IMG/VR virus record: IMGVR_UViG_3300036715_002359
Coordinates: 1-64,000 of that record
Length of the DNA: 64,000 bases
Source of the DNA: a virus
Direction: 5' to 3' (one strand)
Part shown: positions 1 through 7,306 of the stretch, piece by piece
Layout of the letters: each line of letters begins with the position of its first letter
How positions within the stretch are numbered: position 1 is the first letter of the stretch
Position numbers and translations under genes: made by a program
The notes under the pieces: model-generated
What the model was told of the DNA's origin: nothing
Databases searched by the model: none
Seen by the model: only the letters and a program-made list of their open reading frames with translations

Positions 1-28
1 GTATCCTTCCTTAATAGATATTGGAGAA

Positions 29-156
29 ATAGATGTCCAGTTTCTAAAATAAAAAACAGACAATTGGACATCTGCCTCTGTAGTTATAATAAATACTGAT
101 AGTTTCAAAAATAATAGATGTCCAGTTTTTTGGACAGAATTGGACATCTGTGTCCA
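29..156. repeat. Repeated inverted repeats AGATGTCCA / TGGACATCT
   Basis: Two hairpins share identical 9-nt arms: AGATGTCCA at 31-39 with TGGACATCT at 65-73, and the same pair at 116-124 and 141-149. The second also overlaps an alternative hairpin, TGGACA (141-146) with TGTCCA (151-156), so two foldings compete. They lie upstream of the promoter at 183 and of the reverse-transcriptase cassette. They could be part of a retron non-coding RNA, an operator, or the end of an upstream unit outside the window. No T-run follows, so a simple terminator is unlikely. The rest of 1-180 shows no gene. Confidence 0.6.
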
Positions 157-182
157 AAACCTCCGTCAACGAAGTTCAAAAC

Positions 183-193
183 TTTGGTATAAG
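183..193 (+). promoter_or_regulatory. Early-type promoter motif (RT cassette)
   Basis: TTTGGTATAAG, the element found before most plus-strand blocks of this window. It precedes the 46-aa gene at 261 and then the RT cassette. The A/T-rich tail of the best copies is replaced here by GATTTTGTAGG. Confidence 0.6.
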
Positions 194-220
194 GATTTTG
201 TAGGACAGTCTTATCACTCT

Positions 221-248
221 TTTAAAATCTCAGACCAGAAATTTTAAA
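221..248 (+). other. Leader hairpin with loop complementary to the 3' end of the cassette
   Basis: TTTAAAAT (221-228) pairs with ATTTTAAA (241-248) around a loop. TCTCAGACCAGA (228-239) is the exact reverse complement of TCTGGTCTGAGA at 1940-1951, past the RT gene. The hairpin lies between the promoter and the first start codon, so it would be in the transcript. A structural role in a retron RNA or as cassette ends is inference. Confidence 0.4.
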
Positions 249-260
249 AATAAGAAGAAC

Positions 261-401
261 ATGATTGCACTTTTAAGCTTGATTAAATTGTTTATTGATT
301 TGGGTAATATTGCTTTGGATCTACTCAAAGCAGCATTGAGACTCTATAACCAATACATGAATGATCTAAATACCAACCGCCAAGAATCTCTTTTGGCATA
401 A
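261..401 (+). CDS. Small hydrophobic protein, 46 aa
   Basis: ATG at 261 follows a purine-rich AAGAAG ribosome site and is the first start codon after the promoter at 183. The product has a hydrophobic amphipathic first two-thirds (starts MIALLSLIKLFIDLG) and a short polar tail, as in membrane-associated small peptides. No family is recognised. Its place at the head of the unit containing the RT suggests it belongs to that cassette; a toxin or effector role would be speculation. Confidence 0.45.
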   Translation: MIALLSLIKLFIDLGNIALDLLKAALRLYNQYMNDLNTNRQESLLA

Positions 402-403
402 CG

Positions 404-424
404 ACAGCTAGTTACTGGCTGTCA
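404..424 (+). other. Hairpin before the 185-aa gene
   Basis: GACAGC and GCTGTC pair around TAGTTACTG, just before the AAGGAAAG ribosome site and the GTG start at 435. It may be a processing or translational control element; no T-run follows. Confidence 0.4.
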
Positions 425-434
425 AGGAAAGAAT

Positions 435-992
435 GTGGATTTACTCATAGAATCATTTGAAACGAATACTACCTCCATAAATTCCCCTAAATTATCAAGT
501 CCCGTGTTTGAACTTAAAAACAATTACTTCGTGGTAACTGATGGTACGATACATAATTATTACACCATCAAAGTACACCCTGATGCAGAAACGGATTCAC
601 TTATCAGGTTTGAAAGAAGTCCCCCAGTAATACTGGAAGGGCTCGCCATTATTAACAAGAGAATTTTTAAAGTCACAGTTGACGACTTGTTACGTAGAAT
701 TATAAGAAAATCCCGAGAAATTAAATTAGAGGTATTGAATGGAACAAGTAGCACAAGTAGCAAGTCCGTTGGTGACATCGGAACCACAGACATCACAATC
801 AGCACAGAAACTAGTTTTACAACTTCTCCCGCAACAACCATTCAAGGTATCGTCCAACAACGAGTTGAGCATAAAACTGAAATGGAAGAACACGCAGCTG
901 CTGACGCTGCTTGGCAGGAACAAATCGGAACACTACTCGGTCTTATATCTAAAGAAGAAGGGGACGAGTGGGAAATTACGGAAGCTACATAA
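435..992 (+). CDS. Unknown 185-aa protein overlapping the RT gene
   Basis: The GTG start at 435 has a good AAGGAAAG ribosome site. The N-terminal about 100 residues look like a folded mixed alpha/beta domain, followed by a Ser/Thr-rich linker and an acidic C-terminus (ends in EEGDEWEITEAT). No family is recognised. The last about 250 bases overlap the reverse-transcriptase frame, an unusually long overlap for a phage. It is either a retron accessory/effector protein or the N-terminal part of a gene joined to RT by frameshifting. The same stretch encodes convincing RT residues only from about 880 onward in the other frame. Confidence 0.6.
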   Translation: MDLLIESFETNTTSINSPKLSSPVFELKNNYFVVTDGTIHNYYTIKVHPDAETDSLIRFERSPPVILEGLAIINKRIFKVTVDDLLRRIIRKSREIKLEVLNGTSSTSSKSVGDIGTTDITISTETSFTTSPATTIQGIVQQRVEHKTEMEEHAAADAAWQEQIGTLLGLISKEEGDEWEITEAT

Positions 993-1890
993 TCCTGATG
1001 GACTAATGAGAGTTGCTCAATACCGTATTCTAAAAGAAATTTTAGAGAAAATTGAAGTACCAGATTATGTTTGCGCTTTTGAAAAAGATCGTAACATTCC
1101 TGATATGGCAGCACTTCATGTTAACAAGAAAATTATTGTTAGTGTAGATCTTAAGGATTTTTTTACTAGCATTAAACAGTTTCATGTTAACCAAATCTTC
1201 GAACACTTGGGATTCGAATCGGCTCCGGCTAGAACCCTATCTGAACTTTGTACCTACGGATCTTTTGTTCCACAAGGTGCTCTGACCAGTCCTAAACTCA
1301 GCAATATTGTTACATCATTAACGTTCGGTCCTATTATAAAAGCGTTCTGTGAAGAACACGGTTATATTTTGACTATTTACGCAGATGACATTACAGTATC
1401 TAGCACAGAGAAAATGGATGGGTTAGAAGGTCGTCTTAAGGCTGGTGAAGTAGTAAACTTTATCAGAAAAACAGTAGGTTCCTACGGGTTCCAACTTAAT
1501 CCTAAGAAGATCAAAATTATGAAAAATCACATGCGTCAATACGTATGTGGTGCAGTTGTAAACTCTAAAGTAAATATGCAATTCTCTGAAAGGAATCGCT
1601 TACGAGCTATTGTTCATAACTGTTTGATGAATGGAATTGTTAAAGAAGCCGAGAAATTCGGTGTTCCCCCTGACAAATTCTCAGCCAAGATTATGGGACG
1701 CTTAAATTGGTTTAGCCAACTTAATCCCGTAGCTGGTGAAAAAGCTAAGACAAAGTTTAAAGAAGTCTGTGCGGATCAAATAATGTGCCCCACAGCCGAG
1801 ACTGAAAGCGTAAAAGATGCAGGATCGCTAGATGGTCTACCTATCACAGAACTACTGTTACCGGAAACGGAAACAAATGTACCATGGTAA
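739..1890 (+). CDS. Retron-type reverse transcriptase
   Basis: This is an RNA-templated DNA polymerase of the retron/group II-like class. Visible motifs are a first catalytic Asp in VDLKDFF (D137), a QGxxxSP motif (Q179-P185) and a YADD active site (Y214-D217). A retron-like C-terminus (GRLNWFSQLNP) and a VCG segment near the usual retron VTG position follow. QGxxxSP argues against a diversity-generating RT, which has a SQ variant. Clear RT similarity begins near residue 60, so the ATG at 739 is only the first in-frame start; the true start is uncertain because this region is also coding in the 185-aa frame. In retrons the RT copies an adjacent ncRNA into msDNA and is usually paired with an effector; both partners are unproven here. 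Confidence 0.85.
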   Translation: MEQVAQVASPLVTSEPQTSQSAQKLVLQLLPQQPFKVSSNNELSIKLKWKNTQLLTLLGRNKSEHYSVLYLKKKGTSGKLRKLHNPDGLMRVAQYRILKEILEKIEVPDYVCAFEKDRNIPDMAALHVNKKIIVSVDLKDFFTSIKQFHVNQIFEHLGFESAPARTLSELCTYGSFVPQGALTSPKLSNIVTSLTFGPIIKAFCEEHGYILTIYADDITVSSTEKMDGLEGRLKAGEVVNFIRKTVGSYGFQLNPKKIKIMKNHMRQYVCGAVVNSKVNMQFSERNRLRAIVHNCLMNGIVKEAEKFGVPPDKFSAKIMGRLNWFSQLNPVAGEKAKTKFKEVCADQIMCPTAETESVKDAGSLDGLPITELLLPETETNVPW

Positions 1891-1930
1891 GTTAAAACGG
1901 AAAAAGATTGATAAGAGTAATACGTACGTT

Positions 1931-1999
1931 GAGGGTAAGTCTGGTCTGAGACTTAACGTATATGAATTAACTGATTGTATAATCCTGGCAATCAGTTAA
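1931..1999 (+). other. Two hairpins after the RT gene
   Basis: AAGTCT-GGTCTG-AGACTT forms one hairpin around 1937-1954; its core contains the segment complementary to 228-239. A second is an 11-bp perfect stem, TTAACTGATTG (1967-1977) with CAATCAGTTAA (1989-1999). Neither is followed by a T-run. They could be a 3' structured RNA of the RT cassette. Confidence 0.5.
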
Positions 2000-2010
2000 C
2001 GAATTCTTCA

Positions 2011-2042
2011 GTGCCCTTATTGTTAGGGCACGTTTTTTTTTT
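2011..2042 (+). terminator. Rho-independent terminator of the RT cassette
   Basis: GTGCCC and GGGCAC pair around TTATTGTTA, followed by G and a run of ten T. It sits where the converging minus-strand spike gene ends. Confidence 0.85.
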
Positions 2043-3177
2043 AGCCTAACGCAACTCCAGAAGAACTAATTTTAACGAAATGACCACTAAAGGTTGAATC
2101 AATACCCCCACTATGCATCTTGATTTCTCCACCACTAAAATCGGCAGTAATACCCGAATCTGTCATATTAATAATAGGCCCTGAACCTTTAGTAAGATTT
2201 ATCTGAGTGTTATTAATTTTTATAACATTTACATCTTTATAAGTTACCTGAACTTCATCTTTATTTAAATTAACTTTAGTAAAATTACTGTTATCCCCGT
2301 TAGATGAGGTAATAGTAACAACACCGTTAGTTTCGTATATACGAGTAATCAAACTAGAATCAGCATTTTTAACAATGATTTCTTGTGAACCATCCAAATG
2401 AATTTCACGTTTCATAAGTTGAGTATCTGATACAGATGATCCAGTAACTATCTCCTCTTTAAAAATTCTATTATCTAAAGTTGGATCATCAGAAACAAAC
2501 TGATCTTGCATTGCCACTTCACCTAGGGACACATCTCCTATAATTTGATTATATTTATAGTTTTCAGTGCGGCTATCAGCAAAAGTTTGGGCATACCCAG
2601 CATAACGATACACACGATTTCTTAAGTTATAGATAACATCAATGCCAACATCAGTAAAATGTTGCCAATTACGAGATACTATTCTAACCAAATCATCCCA
2701 TTTACAAACGTATATTTCAGCTAAACGTGAAGCTCTCATAAGAATAGACCCACCTCGTAATACTCCAAGTAGACCTCCACCAGTACTTGTGGTAAGATTA
2801 TCTCCTAGACTCATATCATTTGGAGAATTCTGATCTAGAATAACTGAAGCTGAGGCAGGGCTAAAGCTACCAGTATTAACTAACTGTTCACCGGTATCGA
2901 TTGATACTGGAAATGCTCCATCCACTGCTTGTAACTTTGGTAAAAAACCAATGATTAATGGGTAACCTAATCCACTATGAAGAATCGCTCTAGATCCTAG
3001 TGCTGGAGAACTTCTAGTCCCAGCCCTAGTTGCACTACCACTATCTCCTAGGTAGGGAACGGCATTGAGATTTTGACCACGCAAAGTCTTAACTCTGCAT
3101 AATCTATTCACAATGTCTACTTCTGTAACAACTCCCTCATCTAAGAGGTAGTCTATTTCTGAGGAATTATTGAACAT
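2041..3177 (-). CDS. Baseplate spike-like protein (gpV/gp5-type OB domain plus beta-helix)
   Basis: The product is 378 aa. The N-terminus (about residues 14-90, containing EVDIVNRLCRVKT and VPYLGDSGSA) resembles the OB-fold of phage baseplate puncturing proteins. The C-terminal 130 residues are short repeating beta-strands rich in G, S and T (INNTQINLTKGSG, GGEIKMHSGG), as in triple beta-helix spikes. The protein would sit at the tail tip and pierce the outer membrane. It is alone on the minus strand between two early blocks, close to the tube and sheath genes. Family assignment is by pattern only. Confidence 0.6.
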   Translation of the reverse strand: MFNNSSEIDYLLDEGVVTEVDIVNRLCRVKTLRGQNLNAVPYLGDSGSATRAGTRSSPALGSRAILHSGLGYPLIIGFLPKLQAVDGAFPVSIDTGEQLVNTGSFSPASASVILDQNSPNDMSLGDNLTTSTGGGLLGVLRGGSILMRASRLAEIYVCKWDDLVRIVSRNWQHFTDVGIDVIYNLRNRVYRYAGYAQTFADSRTENYKYNQIIGDVSLGEVAMQDQFVSDDPTLDNRIFKEEIVTGSSVSDTQLMKREIHLDGSQEIIVKNADSSLITRIYETNGVVTITSSNGDNSNFTKVNLNKDEVQVTYKDVNVIKINNTQINLTKGSGPIINMTDSGITADFSGGEIKMHSGGIDSTFSGHFVKISSSGVALG

Positions 3178-3188
3178 AAATTAGTATT

Positions 3189-3207
3189 TTTGGTATAAGT
3201 ATAGTGT
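3189..3207 (+). promoter_or_regulatory. Early-type promoter motif, full consensus
   Basis: TTTGGTATAAG followed by TATAGTGT, one of the best copies of the element. It precedes the 49-aa gene at 3256 and the lipoprotein at 3416. Confidence 0.7.
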
Positions 3208-3255
3208 AGGAAATAATAATATGATTTTACACTAACCATTTTCTTAGGAGATGAT

Positions 3256-3405
3256 ATGCGTATTATTCCAGCTCTTATCACTCTAGCCATAAGTCTTAAA
3301 CTGAGTGATAAATTGATAGGTACCAAGTTTTACAATCCTACCTCAAAAAGCCAGCTACGGTATCGTCGGTATCGTGACCAAACCAAAACCCGTAAGTCAA
3401 CTTGA
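3256..3405 (+). CDS. Small basic protein with hydrophobic N-terminus, 49 aa
   Basis: ATG at 3256 has an AGGAG ribosome site at 3246-3250. Residues 1-16 are hydrophobic (MRIIPALITLAISLKL), then the chain becomes strongly basic (repeated Arg-Tyr). No family is recognised. It ends 10 bases before the lipoprotein start, so the two are probably co-translated. It is possibly a small inner-membrane peptide. Confidence 0.5.
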   Translation: MRIIPALITLAISLKLSDKLIGTKFYNPTSKSQLRYRRYRDQTKTRKST

Positions 3406-3415
3406 AGGAAACATC

Positions 3416-4108
3416 ATGAAAAAGCTCACACTGCTGTTCGCTATTGCTACAATCGTTTGTGTATCTGCATGTCAACCCATTCAATTGACGTTACCAGCTG
3501 CTGCTCAAAATCAACCACAGCAACCGGTAGTTTACCAGACTCAGCCACAAATGCAACAAACATCGTATCAGCCACAACAACAGCAATACTACCAGCCACA
3601 GCCACAGCAACAGCAACAAATGCAGCCGCAGCAACAACCACAACAGTACTATCAACAACCACAGCAGCAACAGCCAGTACTGTCTTATACTGTCAATCCG
3701 AACCAACCGGTTCAACCGACAATGCAAAACACCAGCTACTCTCCTGCAACCACTGGTGGCCTGCCGATTCAACCAAAAAACGTCGGCAAACTCCAGGGCT
3801 GTGACATCTTCGAAATGAGCCTCGATGTCGGTCCAGTAACTGTTGCTCGTTGCCCTGGTCCTAATGGTCAACCAAGTTTCACACAAATCAGCTCGGCTTC
3901 CACTCAAGTCGGCAAGATCGTGTTTAACGACGATGGCCCTAAACTGACCGGCGAGTCCGAAAAAACTGTTCGTAAAACGATCGAAGACCAAATCTACGCC
4001 AGCGTCAAACACAAAGTTGAAGACAAGTTGATGTCTGACTTTTCCGAAAACTCCGAAGCAAAAGGCGAAACCGACAGTCGCACCGTCGTGGCAGTCAACA
4101 CCAAGTAA
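3416..4108 (+). CDS. Gln/Pro-rich lipoprotein
   Basis: The start at 3416 (ribosome site GAAGGAA) gives a signal peptide MKKLTLLFAIATIVCVSAC with a lipobox VSAC at residues 16-19, so the mature protein should be lipid-anchored in the host envelope. An upstream in-frame GTG at 3374 would spoil the signal sequence and is not chosen. About 80 residues of low-complexity Gln/Pro/Tyr follow, then a charged C-terminal domain of about 110 residues. Envelope remodelling or superinfection exclusion are possible roles; no function is established. Confidence 0.8.
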   Translation: MKKLTLLFAIATIVCVSACQPIQLTLPAAAQNQPQQPVVYQTQPQMQQTSYQPQQQQYYQPQPQQQQQMQPQQQPQQYYQQPQQQQPVLSYTVNPNQPVQPTMQNTSYSPATTGGLPIQPKNVGKLQGCDIFEMSLDVGPVTVARCPGPNGQPSFTQISSASTQVGKIVFNDDGPKLTGESEKTVRKTIEDQIYASVKHKVEDKLMSDFSENSEAKGETDSRTVVAVNTK

Positions 4109-4137
4109 TACAGCCCAACAAGCCGAAAGGCAAGTGG

Positions 4138-4164
4138 GGAATATCCCTAACCGGATATTCCTTT
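4138..4164 (+). terminator. Terminator after the lipoprotein gene
   Basis: A perfect 9-bp stem GGAATATCC / GGATATTCC with a CTAACC loop, followed only by TTT. The short T-run makes it weak; it overlaps the leader of the next gene. Confidence 0.5.
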
Positions 4165-4179
4165 AGATTAAACATAAAA

Positions 4180-5001
4180 ATGAAAATACAAATTAAATCA
4201 GATTTACACAACGAATTTAGTTGGCATAAAACAAGACCCTATCGGGAAGGTGTAGTTCCGGCAGACCAATACATTAATCCTGACGCAGATGTCATCGTGT
4301 TGGCAGGAGATATTGTTGGACCAACCTGTGAAGATGCTATTCTGGCACATTACGGTAACTGTGGTAAACCTATCGTTTATGTTACTGGTAATCATGAGGC
4401 TTACGGTGATACCCATCAAAAAACTATTGCTAGGCTAAAAGCCAAGTTCGAAGGAACCAACATTCATTTACTTAATCCTGGATATCTAATCATTCAAGGT
4501 GTACTATTCGTTGGTGCAACCATGTGGACTGAATTACCAGATAACGCTATAACGAAGTTAGAACTTTCTCGCTGGTCCGATTGCCAATGGATTAAAGATA
4601 TGACTTTCGAACATTGGAACAAATTGCACGCTACTGATAAAAATGTTATGTATCAAAGTTTATCTTTTGCTCAATTCAAAGAATTACCAAAAGTAATGGT
4701 AACTCACATGCTTCCAAGTAACGAGTCTGTTCCTTTCCAATATAAAGGAGTTGCACAAAATATGTTCTTTGTGGATCCTTCATGTGAAGAGATTATGAAG
4801 GAAGACTACGCTCCTGAATTATGGATTCATGGTCATACTCACACTAGCTGTGATTATCAACTTCACAAAACAAGAGTGGTTTGTAATCCTTATGGATATT
4901 GGCCTAATATGTTAAACAAAGAATTTAAACCTGATCTTTTAGTTGAGATAAATAACAATCCAAAAGCTGATCCCGAACCTATAATCACTCAAGAATGCTA
5001 G
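4180..5001 (+). CDS. Calcineurin-like metallophosphoesterase
   Basis: The metal-binding motifs occur in the expected order: DxH (D8, H10), GD (G43-D44), GNHE (G70-E73), a later TH and a terminal GHTH. At 273 aa this is a single catalytic domain that hydrolyses phosphodiesters or phosphomonoesters with two metal ions. The natural substrate cannot be told from motifs; phage members act on DNA ends, nucleotides or signalling nucleotides. There is no obvious promoter of its own, so it may be read from 3189 through the weak terminator. Confidence 0.85.
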   Translation: MKIQIKSDLHNEFSWHKTRPYREGVVPADQYINPDADVIVLAGDIVGPTCEDAILAHYGNCGKPIVYVTGNHEAYGDTHQKTIARLKAKFEGTNIHLLNPGYLIIQGVLFVGATMWTELPDNAITKLELSRWSDCQWIKDMTFEHWNKLHATDKNVMYQSLSFAQFKELPKVMVTHMLPSNESVPFQYKGVAQNMFFVDPSCEEIMKEDYAPELWIHGHTHTSCDYQLHKTRVVCNPYGYWPNMLNKEFKPDLLVEINNNPKADPEPIITQEC

Positions 5002-5004
5002 ACG

Positions 5005-5029
5005 AAAAAAAGCCCAGCGAACCGGGCTT
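5005..5029. terminator. Hairpin AAGCCC/GGGCTT after the phosphoesterase
   Basis: AAGCCC (5010-5015) pairs with GGGCTT (5024-5029). The T-run is on the minus strand (A7 at 5005-5011 on plus), so it may stop antisense transcription as well as trimming the upstream mRNA. Confidence 0.5.
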
Positions 5030-5099
5030 GCCTGAATCTAGAATGGGTGTAATAGCATTACAGGACTTTCAAAGGTAGTTTAACACGGAAGGAAACGAA

Positions 5100-5333
5100 A
5101 TGTCAATTCTTAACAAAATTTTTTATGTCTTTTTCATCTTAAACATAGTCGTTATTTTTATAGCTATATTTTTCGGATGGACTCCTTACCGTGTAGATGC
5201 TGTTTCTGGACGAGCAATAATTATCGTAATTATTCATGGCCTCTACACTTTTATTGGTTTAGTAAAGTTATTTGCCAAGGAGGATGCTAAATTGATCAAT
5301 CAACTTTACGCTCAAAAACAACGGGTAAAATAG
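5100..5333 (+). CDS. Small membrane protein, two transmembrane segments
   Basis: This 77-aa product has hydrophobic segments at about residues 6-26 and 40-59, separated by a short loop, and a charged C-terminus. The ribosome site GGAAGGAAACGAA precedes the ATG. No family is recognised; inner-membrane location is inferred. Confidence 0.65.
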   Translation: MSILNKIFYVFFILNIVVIFIAIFFGWTPYRVDAVSGRAIIIVIIHGLYTFIGLVKLFAKEDAKLINQLYAQKQRVK

Positions 5334-5346
5334 GAAGCTAAACAAA

Positions 5347-5427
5347 ATGTCAGAAACTATTAAACAATTAACGCCGGTAAGAATTACGGTGCTGAATTAT
5401 CCGCTGGTAAAACGCTGCACTAACTGA
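5347..5427 (+). CDS. Possible 26-aa peptide
   Basis: ATG at 5347 follows AGGAAG and opens a short frame ending at 5427 (MSETIKQLTPVRITV...). It lies in the gap between two longer genes of the same unit. Its size gives little power to tell it from chance. Confidence 0.25.
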   Translation: MSETIKQLTPVRITVLNYPLVKRCTN

Positions 5428-5438
5428 TAGGAGTAGTT

Positions 5439-5951
5439 ATGAACGAGGAACAAGCAAAAAGCATCTTTATTTCAGCCGGGTTCGAAGTTTTAAAACTCTA
5501 CGAACTCACTAATCAATACTGGGGGAAAAATGATGTTGTCGGGCCTTGGTGGTTGGTTAAAACACCAATCGGTTTTATTCGTATTGGCTGGCGAAAACGT
5601 GTTATTGAAATCGATTGGTCAGACACCGGTATTCGGAAAATCATTACCGAAAGCGATGTCACCAAAGACGAAACGATGGTACATGCTTACACCGTTCCTT
5701 TGGCTGTTGAGTATCTCCAATTATTGTGTATGGAGTTTAACACCCACAACGCTCACCATCATAAATCATCCCATATCAGTAATTCACAATTAACGTATGC
5801 AACGTACGTTGTTGGTTCTTTACCCAACTATCTGGTTGAAGAATTATTTAACCAGTATTGTCATAGCTGTTATCATCTCAAGTCAAAATGTGCTTGTCCT
5901 ACCCCAATCACAACTTTTCTTGAAAGTGGTAACATCTGTGTTGCGCATTAA
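5439..5951 (+). CDS. Unknown protein with C-terminal Cys/His cluster
   Basis: 170 aa, with ribosome site AGGAG before ATG 5439. The N-terminal half is a mixed alpha/beta domain rich in Trp (PWWLVKT, IRIGWRK). The last 40 residues hold CHSCYH and CAC, a possible zinc-binding knuckle. It is not recognised as a known family. Confidence 0.7.
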   Translation: MNEEQAKSIFISAGFEVLKLYELTNQYWGKNDVVGPWWLVKTPIGFIRIGWRKRVIEIDWSDTGIRKIITESDVTKDETMVHAYTVPLAVEYLQLLCMEFNTHNAHHHKSSHISNSQLTYATYVVGSLPNYLVEELFNQYCHSCYHLKSKCACPTPITTFLESGNICVAH

Positions 5952-5955
5952 ACTA

Positions 5956-5983
5956 AGGCCCTGTTTATTCAGGGCTTTTTTTT
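5956..5983 (+). terminator. Rho-independent terminator
   Basis: GCCCTG / CAGGGC stem with loop TTTATT followed by eight T. It closes the block that began at 3189. Confidence 0.85.
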
Positions 5984-6001
5984 ACATTAATAAAGTGTAA
6001 A

Positions 6002-6018
6002 TTGGTATAAGTATAGTA
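6002..6018 (+). promoter_or_regulatory. Early-type promoter motif, full consensus
   Basis: TTGGTATAAG followed by TATAGTA, 20 bases after the previous terminator. It drives the 314-aa gene at 6076. Confidence 0.7.
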
Positions 6019-6058
6019 CGGGCAGACAATAATACATACTCCCGTATCCCAATAACTC

Positions 6059-6071
6059 CCCACAGGAGATT
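6059..6071 (+). promoter_or_regulatory. CCCACAGGAGAT-type ribosome-binding leader
   Basis: This is the best example of the ribosome site CCCACAGGAGAT that recurs, with small changes, before genes at 8533, 9029, 9443, 36863, 41846 and 61493. All 12 bases are complementary to ATCTCCTGTGGG inside the candidate small RNA at 15558-15569. Confidence 0.6.
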
Positions 6072-6075
6072 TACC

Positions 6076-7020
6076 ATGATTGTAGATACTCGTCGTAAAA
6101 CGTTACGGTGGAAAGATGACCAATGGATGTCGGTAGCTGAATGGCTTTTGAACAACCGTGCTTCCAAATGTGAAGTGTCCGGTCTGTTTGCCATTAAAGC
6201 TAAAGATATCATGGACGCTCAAGAAGCAATACTGACGTCAGAATACCATCGGACTGGAACTCCGATAATGGTGGACTTGCGTAAAAAACTGCAAGAATAC
6301 TTGGCAATACTGATTGAAATACGTGTTTCTGAACAATCGAAATTGACCGATCCGGTACAAGTTATCATTGACCAGGCGAAAGCTAATGATATTACTGCTC
6401 AGTTATTATCCCAGGTTTCGTCTGGGCAGCTGATGGATAAGCTGATCGATGTATTGGTCGATCGTCTGGTGGAACGTCTTGGTACCAAAATCAGTGACGA
6501 AGTCATTGATAGTTTGGCCATGATGAAAATGGGCGATCTTCCCACTCATTCACTTCCTTCAGTCATCCAGGGTTTGCCTAAAGACGAAGACGAAGACGAA
6601 GGTAACTCACTCTTCTTCGACTCTCGGCAGCCAGCATTGACTAATCATACTATTCCAAAAAGTACGGTTAGTTCAAAGTTGAAACACAACCCAGAAGTAG
6701 TTTCAGCTCCAAAAGTATTGAAGCCACGTATTGCGTTAATTGGCTTTACTCACAACGACTGGAATATTCTTCGCATCGAGTTTCCAATGTTCGAACTCCA
6801 ATACTTTAATGAAACTAGCAAGAATCTCCGTGCTTCGTTGAAGACGTTTGATTTCGGCCTGGGTGCCATCGGTCGTATGAATGGTGGTCTGCATCCTATC
6901 GCCAAAGATACTCTTGGCAAAAAGTACTTCCCTGCTGATGGTGCCGCATACACAATGCGTAACCAACTGAAATCTTGGGCTAAAGCCTTCGCAGAAGATC
7001 CAAGTTTCTTTCAAAAGTAA
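6076..7020 (+). CDS. Unknown 314-aa protein, two domains
   Basis: The N-terminal half (1-170) is helical and charged; a 50-residue acidic and polar linker (DEDEDEG) follows. The C-terminal 100 residues have an alternating beta-alpha pattern beginning KPRIALIGF, somewhat like DUF2325-type or related nucleotide-binding folds. No catalytic motif is clear. It forms a monocistronic unit with its own promoter and terminator. A regulatory or DNA-associated role is only a guess. Confidence 0.7.
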   Translation: MIVDTRRKTLRWKDDQWMSVAEWLLNNRASKCEVSGLFAIKAKDIMDAQEAILTSEYHRTGTPIMVDLRKKLQEYLAILIEIRVSEQSKLTDPVQVIIDQAKANDITAQLLSQVSSGQLMDKLIDVLVDRLVERLGTKISDEVIDSLAMMKMGDLPTHSLPSVIQGLPKDEDEDEGNSLFFDSRQPALTNHTIPKSTVSSKLKHNPEVVSAPKVLKPRIALIGFTHNDWNILRIEFPMFELQYFNETSKNLRASLKTFDFGLGAIGRMNGGLHPIAKDTLGKKYFPADGAAYTMRNQLKSWAKAFAEDPSFFQK

Positions 7021-7036
7021 TTGTGCGCCGTTCTTC

Positions 7037-7066
7037 AACCCCGTCTGTACGAGGGGTTGTTTTTTT
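7037..7066 (+). terminator. Rho-independent terminator
   Basis: AACCCC / GGGGTT stem followed by G and seven T. Confidence 0.85.
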
Positions 7067-7084
7067 AGATTAGTGAGGTTGAAA

Positions 7085-7094
7085 TTAGTATAAG
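7085..7094 (+). promoter_or_regulatory. Early-type promoter motif, variant
   Basis: TTAGTATAAG, one mismatch in the core, 50 bases before the 41-aa gene at 7144. The divergence makes it one of the weaker copies. Confidence 0.45.
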
Positions 7095-7143
7095 AGAAGT
7101 ACTAACAATTACTGTGTAAATAATCAGGATTAAAATTTTTAAA

Positions 7144-7269
7144 ATGGCGTTACCTCTTTCTAATAATTTAGGAAGAGCTATTCAGATTTTAATATCTGAA
7201 GATTTAAAAAATTATAAATTATGGGTTGATAATGACTTACTCGAACAACTAACAGGGGCTACTACATAA
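7144..7269 (+). CDS. Possible 41-aa protein
   Basis: An ATG at 7144 opens a frame of 41 codons that fits between a promoter-like motif and a terminator. The ribosome site is poor (AAAATTTTTAAA). The composition looks like a short helical protein (RAIQILISEDLKNYKLWV). The neat unit boundaries are the main support. Confidence 0.4.
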   Translation: MALPLSNNLGRAIQILISEDLKNYKLWVDNDLLEQLTGATT

Positions 7270-7270
7270 T

Positions 7271-7303
7271 AAAAAAGCCCCGCTTAGGCAGGGCTTTCTT
7301 TTT
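7271..7303. terminator. Bidirectional terminator
   Basis: AAAAGCCC / GGGCTTT with A-rich and T-rich flanks. It serves the early unit from the left and the tube gene from the right. Confidence 0.8.
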
Positions 7304-7306
7304 GGA

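Noticed and set aside
29-156. CRISPR array
   Set aside because: Only two units, each a palindrome with different inner sequences; no regular spacer pattern.
739-1890. Diversity-generating retroelement
   Set aside because: The RT has QGxxxSP, not the SQ variant of DGR enzymes, and no template/variable repeat pair was noticed nearby.
3491-4012. 173-aa minus-strand frame
   Set aside because: It mirrors the Gln/Pro-rich lipoprotein; CAA/CAG repeats give Leu/Val-rich reverse frames with no start signals.
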